Below are positions 1-5,833 of a stretch of DNA of 49,663 nt, piece by piece. Below the pieces are notes generated by a model. The model searched no databases, was not told where the DNA came from, and saw only the letters and a program-made list of their open reading frames with translations. Position numbers and translations under genes: made by a program. This DNA comes from Bacilli bacterium (GTDB lineage Bacteria > Bacillota_I > Bacilli_A > RF39 > UBA660), in NCBI GenBank assembly GCA_900769635.1, contig CAAGHJ010000030.1:1-49663 (forward strand), in the 5' to 3' direction. Positions within the stretch are counted from its first letter, which is position 1, and every line of letters begins with the position of its first letter.

Positions 1-31
1 CTTGTGCTAATAATATTGTACGAGAGTTTTG

Positions 32-74
32 AAAAAGAATCAAGTAATTTAATAGAATTTACTTGATTCTTTTT
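32..74. terminator. Strong stem-loop terminator
   Basis: A 16-bp perfect inverted repeat (arms 32-47 and 59-74) has an A-run on one side and a T-run on the other, so it could terminate transcription in either direction. The gene it serves lies left of the window or on the minus strand; none is visible here. Confidence 0.85.
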
Positions 75-350
75 AATATTTCTTGCACGTGTGTTTAGTT
101 TTTAATTGTACCTTTTTTTGGGGATAGACTATGGTCTTGTTTATTTGGCTTTGTTTTGGGGGTGATTATAGTTTTTGTATTTCTGTGAATTTGGACTTGC
201 AGTTTTGGAAAATCTGTAATATGAGGCTAACAGTTTTGGGAAATCTGCACAATTTTGGGGTGTTAAAATCTTTAATTTATGGACAACTTAGGAATAATAG
301 AACATTTTTTTGATAATATGGGTAATAACGGGAAAAACTTTTAAAAATCT
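75..350. other. Non-coding leader upstream of lexA
   Basis: About 275 bp without a convincing gene. A 60-codon plus-strand frame at 131-313 has no Shine-Dalgarno sequence and an implausible composition (many Phe, Leu, Cys, Trp). The stretch is T- and G-rich on the plus strand and contains a near-identical direct repeat (200-216 and 231-247). Function unknown. Confidence 0.5.
200..247. repeat. Direct repeat pair upstream of lexA
   Basis: CAGTTTTGGAAAATCTG at 200-216 recurs at 231-247 with one difference (16 of 17 identical). The repeat period is 31 bp, close to three helical turns. A third, weaker copy of the TTTTGGGG core begins near 250. The spacing suggests protein-binding boxes, but nothing else supports that. 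Confidence 0.45.
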
Positions 351-370
351 TTAACATTTGTTTGACAAAC
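351..370. promoter_or_regulatory. Candidate LexA operator overlapping the lexA -35 box
   Basis: Two overlapping palindromic signals lie over the -35 hexamer. TTAACATTTGTTTG (351-364) matches 10 of 14 positions of the Gram-positive SOS box CGAACATATGTTCG, and GTTTGACAAAC (360-370) is a perfect 5-bp inverted repeat around a central A. A repressor bound here would block the lexA promoter. In AT-rich DNA such matches arise by chance, so this is tentative. Confidence 0.3.
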
Positions 371-390
371 TAAAAGAAATGTGCTATTAT
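362..390 (+). promoter_or_regulatory. lexA promoter
   Basis: TTGACA at 362-367, a 17-bp spacer and TATTAT at 385-390 preceded by an extended -10 TGC. The start codon follows 37 bp downstream, after a Shine-Dalgarno sequence GGGAGGT (413-419). Confidence 0.85.
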
Positions 391-426
391 ATTAGCAAAT
401 GAAAAAAAATTAGGGAGGTATTTTTA

Positions 427-1053
427 ATGCGAACAAAATCGATAGGACTTACGAAAAAACAGAAAGAGGTACTTACCGTTATCAAGAAGTTTTATGCGGA
501 GAATAAATATCCACCTTCTGTAAGACAGATTGGGGAAATTATTGGTATTAACTCTCCGGCGACGATACACGTTCATTTGAAGGGACTTGTTGAAAAGGGA
601 TATGTTAAGAGAAATCCTTATGGTAATAAGGCGATTGAACTTTTGGTTCCTAATGAATATGATACTAAGAGTGATGAGGTTGTTAATGTTCCTTTAATTA
701 AGGAAGAGAATGGTAATTATTTACTTGAACTTGAAACTCCAAATGAGATTTTCTCTATTCCAACGTATTTAGCTGATGAGGATGTTGATGTGTATGCTAT
801 GCAAAAAATTAGTGATGATATGATTGGTAGTGGAATTCTTAGTGGGGATATTGTTATTGTTAAGAGATGTGAAAAGGCTAAGGATGGCGATATAGTAGTT
901 GCTTTAGATAAGAATAATTTGCCGACAATTAAGAGATTGTTTAATGAAAGAGGGTTTGATAGACTTCAAACTGATAACCCTGAATATGATCCGATTATTG
1001 TTAAAAAGGCAGTTATTGTTGGTAAAGTTGTTGGTTTATATAGAAAGTTTTAA
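427..1053 (+). CDS. lexA: LexA-family repressor, apparently non-cleavable
   Basis: LexA represses DNA-damage genes and is normally inactivated by RecA-stimulated self-cleavage. Residues 1-72 form the LexA winged helix, including the recognition-helix segment PSVRQIGEIIG. Residues 86-208 form the S24-type dimerisation domain with GILSGDIVIVK and the catalytic-type Lys in TIKRL (K169). Length (208) is normal. The nucleophile motif, G-[DE]-S-M in relatives, reads S-D-D-M: Asp131 (codon 817-819, GAT) replaces Ser. The Ala-Gly cleavage site that should follow VPLI (88-91) is replaced by KEENGNY. The gene is monocistronic between two terminators. I infer a DNA-binding repressor that cannot self-cleave. 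Confidence 0.93.
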   Translation: MRTKSIGLTKKQKEVLTVIKKFYAENKYPPSVRQIGEIIGINSPATIHVHLKGLVEKGYVKRNPYGNKAIELLVPNEYDTKSDEVVNVPLIKEENGNYLLELETPNEIFSIPTYLADEDVDVYAMQKISDDMIGSGILSGDIVIVKRCEKAKDGDIVVALDKNNLPTIKRLFNERGFDRLQTDNPEYDPIIVKKAVIVGKVVGLYRKF

Positions 1054-1094
1054 AAAAGTTTTGCAAGGGTATTATTTCTTGCAAAACTTTTTTT
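1052..1094. terminator. Bidirectional terminator between lexA and rnhB
   Basis: A 16-bp perfect stem (1052-1067 and 1078-1093) flanked by A- and T-runs directly follows the lexA stop. It also faces the end of the converging rnhB, so it can serve both genes. Confidence 0.9.
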
Positions 1095-1146
1095 AAACTA
1101 TATACTACACGTTCTTTGTAACTTTATTATTAGTATTAGATAAGTA

Positions 1147-1767
1147 TTATGGTAATATTTTAGAACTATTCTCTTTAACGGGGGCAAAGCTTAGGCGATG
1201 GTATTTTGTTATTCCATACTCCCGTAGGGCCTCTATGTGTTTTTTGGTACCGTAGCCTTTGTTGTGTTTTAAATCATACATTGGGTACTTTTTATCTAGT
1301 TCAACAAGCATTCTATCCCTTGTTACTTTGGCAATAACAGAAGCAGCAGCAATAGTTATAGACTTGGCATCTCCTTTTATTATGGAAGTGGTTGGGACAT
1401 CTAAAAAGAGGGGCATTGCATCTACGAGGATATGTTCTGGTTTTATTTTACTGTTTTGGACAGCTTCTTTCATTGCTACCTTAGTGGCTTCATAGATATT
1501 TATTTCATCTATTGTTTTTTCACTAGCCTGCCCTATTCCTACTGATAATGCTTTATCCATAATTACATCATAGAACTGTTCTCTTTTCTTTTCGGATAAT
1601 TTTTTGGAGTCGGTGAGTCCTTCTAATTTAAAGTCCTTGGGTAATATTACGCAAGCTGCTACTACGGGTCCTATTAGGGGACCTCTTCCTACTTCGTCTA
1701 TTCCTCCTACTAGGTTTATATTTTTATTCCATAATTCTTTTTCATACTGATATAAATCTATATTCAT
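1147..1767 (-). CDS. rnhB: Ribonuclease HII
   Basis: Cleaves the RNA strand of RNA-DNA hybrids and removes single ribonucleotides from DNA. The N-terminal motif GIDEVGRGPLIGP carries the first catalytic Asp-Glu pair of the family. LTDSKKLSEKKRE and a C-terminal HNKGYGTKKHIEAL are also family motifs. At 206 residues it is full length. The start has a good Shine-Dalgarno sequence (AAGGAGG). It is the last gene of a minus-strand group with the small protein at 1781 and the lipoprotein at 1996, ending at the terminator shared with lexA. Confidence 0.95.
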   Translation of the reverse strand: MNIDLYQYEKELWNKNINLVGGIDEVGRGPLIGPVVAACVILPKDFKLEGLTDSKKLSEKKREQFYDVIMDKALSVGIGQASEKTIDEINIYEATKVAMKEAVQNSKIKPEHILVDAMPLFLDVPTTSIIKGDAKSITIAAASVIAKVTRDRMLVELDKKYPMYDLKHNKGYGTKKHIEALREYGITKYHRLSFAPVKENSSKILP

Positions 1768-1780
1768 AGTGTATTCCTCC

Positions 1781-2002
1781 TTAGAAAGGGCGATTATTTC
1801 GTCTTAGATTTTCAATATTTTTATTCATTTCTCTTAGTTTTTCTTCGTTTGTTAAGGGTTTATATTTGGGTATTTCACCATACATTTTTTTATTTAATTC
1901 TGCTTGTCTTTGTTTGGCTTCTTTTAAATCGTTATTATGATTTGCTTTCCATCTTCTTTCAAAGACATTCATTAAATCTTCATTTCTTGGTTTCTTTAAC
2001 AT
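1781..2002 (-). CDS. Small basic hypothetical protein
   Basis: A 73-residue, highly charged protein rich in Lys, Arg, Asn and Glu with no membrane segment and no motif I recognise. It is probably largely helical. It overlaps the end of the upstream lipoprotein gene by 7 bp and ends 13 bp before rnhB, so all three are likely cotranscribed. The tight packing is the main support that it is real. Function unknown. Confidence 0.7.
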   Translation of the reverse strand: MLKKPRNEDLMNVFERRWKANHNNDLKEAKQRQAELNKKMYGEIPKYKPLTNEEKLREMNKNIENLRRNNRPF

Positions 2003-2682
2003 TTATCATCACACATATCCTTTAATACTTTATGTATATTAGTTTGGTATATATTATATAATTCTTTTGATTGTTCTTCATTTAGTTCTACATAAGGGTC
2101 TGTTTGACTATCTACGGTATTTTGGTGATAGCCTACTAGTTCACCATCTCTTACGAAGAGAACCAGGGGAACATATATTCTTTTTTCTCCAGTATTGTGC
2201 TTATTATTTTCTGTATCATATATTATATAGTCATCTAATATATCTTTTAATTTATCTACTAGTTTATAGTATTCATCACTTGCTTTACTTGTTGTTACTA
2301 TATTACCGTCTGCATCTAGTTTCATTGTATCTCTTTCATTTTGCATATTTACATAGTATATTTTATCTAGGAAAGTAGAACTTGATGCATCTAATAGTTC
2401 TTTTACGGCATTCCTACACCAAGGGCATTTGGGAAATCCTAAGTATATTACTCCAGTTCCGTTATCTAGGATTTGGTTTACTTCTTTTAGATTTGAGTAT
2501 TTTATTATATTATCTTTTTTTATATTTAGGGTTAAGTATGTATTGTCTTCGTTTGTTTTGCCGTTATATACTTCGTATTCTTCTTTAAACTTTTCTCCAT
2601 CTGTTAATTCGTTTTTCTTTATACATCCACTTATTAGTAATACCATTATTATTACTAGGGTTATTGTTAGTGTTTTCTTCAT
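1996..2682 (-). CDS. Thioredoxin-like lipoprotein with CPWC motif
   Basis: The N-terminus is a lipoprotein signal: a hydrophobic stretch (residues 5-18) followed by the lipobox LISGC with Cys20. Residues 76-95 read as a thioredoxin-fold active site, VIYLGFPKCPWCRNAV, with Cys86 and Cys89. A later YVPLVLFVRDGELVGY matches the cis-Pro strand and last beta strands of the fold. It is expected to act as a thiol-disulfide protein on the outer face of the membrane; whether it oxidises or reduces is not shown. It lies downstream of a surface-protein gene but behind that gene's terminator. Confidence 0.75.
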   Translation of the reverse strand: MKKTLTITLVIIMVLLISGCIKKNELTDGEKFKEEYEVYNGKTNEDNTYLTLNIKKDNIIKYSNLKEVNQILDNGTGVIYLGFPKCPWCRNAVKELLDASSSTFLDKIYYVNMQNERDTMKLDADGNIVTTSKASDEYYKLVDKLKDILDDYIIYDTENNKHNTGEKRIYVPLVLFVRDGELVGYHQNTVDSQTDPYVELNEEQSKELYNIYQTNIHKVLKDMCDDKC

Positions 2683-2784
2683 ATACTACCTCTTTCTTTA
2701 TACTCACTAATTGTTATTATATAATAGTTATTTAAAGTTGGCAATATATATATTAATATTTTTTATATTTTTTTATAGTTTGTA

Positions 2785-2811
2785 AAGAAAAACTACCCTA
2801 TGGGGGGTAGT
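2785..2811 (-). terminator. Terminator of the first variable surface protein gene
   Basis: On the minus strand the stem ACTACCC/GGGTAGT (2792-2798, 2805-2811) is followed by TTTTTCTTT, a standard intrinsic terminator. The same hairpin is part of the 34-bp element also found behind the second variable gene. Confidence 0.75.
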
Positions 2812-2827
2812 ATATATATTATATATG
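2794..2827 (-). repeat. Conserved 34-bp element 3' of variable gene 1
   Basis: This stretch matches 16194-16227, which lies behind the second variable surface protein gene, at 29 of 34 positions without gaps; the first 13 bases (TACCCTATGGGGG on the plus strand) are identical. It contains an ACCC/GGGT stem. Here it lies 137 bp beyond the stop codon; at the second gene it is 2 bp beyond. Confidence 0.75.
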
Positions 2828-2839
2828 GTAGTAATACCC

Positions 2840-2887
2840 CCGCCTTCTATTTATATAGCACTTTACTATGCACTTCCTTGAAGGCGG
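2840..2887 (-). other. Inverted repeat in the 3' region of variable gene 1
   Basis: CCGCCTTC (2840-2847) and GAAGGCGG (2880-2887) form a perfect 8-bp stem with a 32-nt loop. There is no T-run, so it is not a normal terminator. Its G+C content stands out from the surrounding AT-rich DNA. Confidence 0.5.
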
Positions 2888-2912
2888 ATTATTAATAGTA
2901 GTTATTTCAAGG

Positions 2913-2940
2913 TCTCTTGGGAGATTATACCTCCCAGAGA
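2913..2940 (-). other. Hairpin just downstream of variable gene 1
   Basis: TCTCTTGGGAG (2913-2923) pairs with CTCCCAGAGA (2931-2940), ten base pairs with one bulged T and a 7-nt loop, 24 bp beyond the stop codon. No T-run follows. In well-studied diversity-generating retroelements a hairpin or cruciform sits just 3' of the variable repeat; this may be an equivalent, but that is inference. Confidence 0.5.
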
Positions 2941-2964
2941 GCATTTATTAGATTAGTCTTTGTT

Positions 2965-4479
2965 CTAACTTACGAGATAAGGATCTTGTTCTGTCCCTGT
3001 TCCACCTGTTATAAAGATGTCAGATTTGAGATAGAAGGTGGGGAGAGACTCATTCGGAATGGACGAATAGGTGGTGTCCGCGCTACCATCGAACGCGTAC
3101 CACACGCGATTCGCAGCAGAGGTGTAAGGTGTAAGTGCCCAAGTCATATCAACTACACAATATAACCAATCCTTATACCCACATTTCTCACTATAATGAA
3201 CCTGGGAAGTATTGGTAGCACAATCATTTCCCGCTGCATACCCAAAATCACTAGAATACATTAATCCTACTTTTCCATCCCAGTATAGAGCATTACCACT
3301 ACTTGTTGTTTTACCCCTTTCAGCTAAATAGATAGCAGGTGTTTTTAAGTCAACATCTGTATATCCCCCTAAATAATATCTACTTAAATTATTATTACTT
3401 TTACCATTATTCATTAAACTTTGAGCAACATCTGTTAATCCCGTACTACTAAAATTAACTGTTATTGCCGTACTATCTCCATTATAGTAACTATCCGTTC
3501 CTCTTGTTAAATATATACCATTTAATAGTTGCATTAATGTTGCTCCGCTACTTGTTCCACTTGTTGTACTTGACCATATATTACTATATGTTCCGTCTGA
3601 TTTATAGTCCCAACTAAAATCACTAGTAGTTCCATCTGTTAGAGGTGTTGCTTTTATTACCTTAATTAAATTTTTACCAGCATTCTCTTCATAAATACTT
3701 CCTATTATTCTAAATAATCCTCTATCAGGACAAGTGCTTTGTCCTTCCATATCTAAACATATATAATTACTAGGGTCTGCTCCATAATATCTATAATCAG
3801 TAACTGCTGGGATTTCACTACCTGTTGCACTATCACCACTCGCAATAGCGTCGTGATGAACAGCATATACTCCACTTCCACTATCCCCTGTGGTACCATC
3901 GTCTAACTCCTCAACAAAGTTAGCAGTTGGAGTACCTACTTTAACATTTAATACCCCTTTCATACTACTAGATTGCATAGATGTATTATTTTCTTCATTA
4001 CCATCTATCCATATATATAGTTTATAATAGGTTTTACCATCAGCGAGGGGAGTATCTACTAATATATTTAGTTTACCTATAGATGCATCTTGGAAGTTAC
4101 CACTTGATACATTATTATAGGTATTTCCATCACTACTACTTAGTAATTCATATTTAAAGGAAGGTGATTTTAGGGTATCTGATATAGAAGTTATATCTAG
4201 ATATATATTAGTATATAGATCTGTAGTTAGACCTTTCTTTTTCCTTATAGAGAACTCAGTTAGGGCTCCATCATCATAGTTAAAACTTGGAGATAGATTG
4301 GTTATATTTATATCATTACCGGTTTTAAAACTTACATCGGCTAGGTCTCCTATTGTTACATTCATACTGGTATTATCTTTACTTGACCATACATACCAAG
4401 CAAAGGTTCCTAGTAGTACTACTGATGTTAGTAGGACTAGGGATAGGATTAATTTTCTTTTATTATTGGTAGTGTCCAC
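2965..4479 (-). CDS. Variable surface protein 1 (SipW-type signal, C-terminal DGR-like cassette)
   Basis: The N-terminus has one hydrophobic segment ending in LLGTFAWYVWSSKDN, like the signal sequences of SipW-processed secreted proteins. A beta-rich region follows, then a central block with DAIASGDSATGSEIP and AVTDYRYYG that is nearly identical in the second copy (stop at 16230). The C-terminal part has YYLGGYTD, GLMYSSDFGYAAGND and a terminal W-A-L-T-P...P-T-F-Y-L module followed by GTGTEQDPYLV. The last ~100 nt of this module (3028-3126) are 56% G+C. The start is taken as GTG at 4479, 6 nt after the Shine-Dalgarno AGAGGTG. It has its own promoter. Binding partner unknown; a C-type-lectin-like fold, as in DGR targets, is plausible but not shown. 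Confidence 0.8.
   Translation of the reverse strand: MDTTNNKRKLILSLVLLTSVVLLGTFAWYVWSSKDNTSMNVTIGDLADVSFKTGNDINITNLSPSFNYDDGALTEFSIRKKKGLTTDLYTNIYLDITSISDTLKSPSFKYELLSSSDGNTYNNVSSGNFQDASIGKLNILVDTPLADGKTYYKLYIWIDGNEENNTSMQSSSMKGVLNVKVGTPTANFVEELDDGTTGDSGSGVYAVHHDAIASGDSATGSEIPAVTDYRYYGADPSNYICLDMEGQSTCPDRGLFRIIGSIYEENAGKNLIKVIKATPLTDGTTSDFSWDYKSDGTYSNIWSSTTSGTSSGATLMQLLNGIYLTRGTDSYYNGDSTAITVNFSSTGLTDVAQSLMNNGKSNNNLSRYYLGGYTDVDLKTPAIYLAERGKTTSSGNALYWDGKVGLMYSSDFGYAAGNDCATNTSQVHYSEKCGYKDWLYCVVDMTWALTPYTSAANRVWYAFDGSADTTYSSIPNESLPTFYLKSDIFITGGTGTEQDPYLVS
3028..3126 (-). other. Putative DGR variable region in surface protein 1
   Basis: 33 codons from TAC (Tyr of LTPY) to CTC (Leu of TFYL). G+C is 55 of 99 (56%) against about 30% around it. 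Many codons are NNC or NNT (TAC, ACC, TCT, GCT, CGC, TTC, GAT, GGT, AGC, GAC, TCC), the set expected if template AAY codons are randomised at adenines. The residues occupy the place where variable residues sit in C-type-lectin-like DGR targets. No template copy is visible in the window. Confidence 0.55.
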
Positions 4480-4506
4480 TATATTCACCTCTTACTTTAT
4501 AAGTAA

Positions 4507-4535
4507 ATTTTATCATATAATGGGGGTATTTGCAA
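4507..4535 (-). promoter_or_regulatory. Promoter of variable surface protein 1
   Basis: On the minus strand: TTGCAA (4530-4535), 17-bp spacer, TAAAAT (4507-4512) with an extended -10 TGA. It lies 27 bp upstream of the GTG start. Confidence 0.65.
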
Positions 4536-4545
4536 GGGGTTTATT

Positions 4546-4641
4546 TTATTTTTCTTTTATTAGATAGGTATTTATTTTGATGTCTTTTAAGTCGTTTAGC
4601 ATATCATCAAAGATATCTAAGGCTAGGATATATCTTGGCAT
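4546..4641 (-). CDS. 31-residue small ORF with its own promoter and ribosome site
   Basis: An ATG at 4641 follows a strong Shine-Dalgarno TAGGAGGA at 7 nt spacing and opens a 31-codon frame, MPRYILALDIFDDMLNDLKD and then IKINTYLIKEK, ending at TAA. It lies directly behind a good promoter (4661-4688). The product would be a short amphipathic, partly acidic peptide without a clear membrane segment. The combination of promoter, ribosome site and frame argues that it is translated, but it could be a leader peptide. I do not recognise a family. Confidence 0.55.
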   Translation of the reverse strand: MPRYILALDIFDDMLNDLKDIKINTYLIKEK

Positions 4642-4660
4642 ATTTATTCCTCCTAAGTAT

Positions 4661-4688
4661 ATAATAGCATATTTTTTTTATTGTGCAA
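4661..4688 (-). promoter_or_regulatory. Promoter of the 31-codon ORF
   Basis: On the minus strand: TTGCAC (4683-4688), 16-bp spacer, TATTAT (4661-4666) with an extended -10 TGC, the same -10 block as at lexA. Confidence 0.6.
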
Positions 4689-4719
4689 GTTATTCGACAT
4701 AAGTTGTCAAATTTAGATA

Positions 4720-5739
4720 TTAGAGGGGGACTTTGAGGGTTTGGCCGATACTTAAAGTGGTGGTTTTGAGATTGTTTAGGTTAATGAGATTGTTTACAGT
4801 GGTGTTATATTTTTTGGCAATTGAATAGAGGGTATCTCCTTTTTTTATGGTATGGGTTGTATAGGAAGTGGTGGTGGGTATTTTTAGGGTTTTGCCAATG
4901 GTTAGGGTATTGGTGTCTAAGTTATTTAGGGATTTTATAGCGGATATGGTGGTATTATATTTGGTGGCTATTCCGTAGAGGGTATCTCCTTTTTTTATGG
5001 TGTATGTTAGGGTATTTGGGGTAGGAGTAGTACTAGGAGTAGTTGTTTCTTTAAGGGGTATTTTTAGTTTTTGGCCTATTCTAAGGGTATTGGAAGAGAG
5101 GTTATTTAGGGATTTGATATTGTTTACAGTGGTATTATATTTTTTGGCAATACTGTATATGGTATCTCCTTTTTTTACGGTATAAGTACCACTAGAAGAT
5201 GCGCGAGATATGATTGTATTTGCTATTGCATTGCCTAGGCTTTGATAGTTTTTTAACTGGGTTATATCATCCTCAGGGCTATCGACATAGCCGTATTTTA
5301 TTATGATGGTTTCATAGGGTGAGGTATTTCTTATTATGTAATCGTAGTCGGAAGCTAGATCGGATGGAAGGCGACGCTGATAGTATTTGTTTACGTTTTG
5401 GCCAGTACTTTCGAGGGCGGTAGCAAGGGCTTTAGCGAGGTTATTGGTACTTCTTAAGGGGTAGATTATTTCCGCTCCATCGTCTTTGCCTTCATTTAGA
5501 CGGTTAGATATAACGATAATATCATTAGATGTGGTAGCATAGTTTTTTATCTTAGTAGCCCGCTCGGCTTCGGGAATATCAACATCTTCGGTTCGGGTTA
5601 AATATACATCTATTCCTTTATTTTTTAATATGTTATATATGTATTTGGATATGGCTAAGTTCCAATCTTTTTCGGTTATGCCTCCCCCACTTACTCCGGT
5701 ATCGTTTCCTCCCCTAGCGGGATCTATTATGACTTTCAT
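4720..5739 (-). CDS. Amidase_3-fold pseudoenzyme with three LysM domains
   Basis: Residues 1-180 follow the N-acetylmuramoyl-L-alanine amidase (Amidase_3) fold, but the zinc and catalytic residues are replaced. DPGHGG is DPARGG (Arg9 for His), the S-x-H-x-N segment is SNRLN (Arg80 for His), and the final catalytic Glu is Lys148. Glu23 remains. Three LysM peptidoglycan-binding domains follow at about 187-230, 247-290 and 297-339, each starting YTxKKGDT-like and joined by Thr/Pro-rich linkers. There is no signal peptide: the fold begins at residue 1. I infer a cell-wall or glycan-binding protein without amidase activity. The intact amidase at 40667 provides a direct contrast. Confidence 0.8.
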   Translation of the reverse strand: MKVIIDPARGGNDTGVSGGGITEKDWNLAISKYIYNILKNKGIDVYLTRTEDVDIPEAERATKIKNYATTSNDIIVISNRLNEGKDDGAEIIYPLRSTNNLAKALATALESTGQNVNKYYQRRLPSDLASDYDYIIRNTSPYETIIIKYGYVDSPEDDITQLKNYQSLGNAIANTIISRASSSGTYTVKKGDTIYSIAKKYNTTVNNIKSLNNLSSNTLRIGQKLKIPLKETTTPSTTPTPNTLTYTIKKGDTLYGIATKYNTTISAIKSLNNLDTNTLTIGKTLKIPTTTSYTTHTIKKGDTLYSIAKKYNTTVNNLINLNNLKTTTLSIGQTLKVPL

Positions 5740-5775
5740 TGTATCACTCCTTGATTTAGTTTATGTTTTATTAAT

Positions 5776-5810
5776 AATAAAAAGAACTAAGGGGAGGAAC
5801 TTAGCTCTTT
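5776..5810 (-). terminator. Terminator after the ABC exporter operon
   Basis: On the minus strand an 11-bp stem AAAGAGCTAAG/CTTAGTTCTTT (one G-U pair, arms 5800-5810 and 5781-5791) is followed by TTTTTATTATT, 24 bp beyond the exporter stop. Confidence 0.8.
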
Positions 5811-5833
5811 GGTTTTAATTAATGAATACTTGT

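Noticed and set aside
131..313. 60-codon plus-strand frame upstream of lexA
   Set aside because: No Shine-Dalgarno sequence, odd composition, and overlap with repeat and promoter signals.
2965..4488. Longer start (GTG 4488) for variable surface protein 1
   Set aside because: That codon lies inside the Shine-Dalgarno AGAGGTG, which correctly serves GTG 4479. The same reasoning shortens obg, uvrA, leuS, dnaB, the sigma factor and the tail-anchored proteins.
4720..5200. Tandem DNA repeat
   Set aside because: The periodic similarity is the coding sequence of the three LysM domains.
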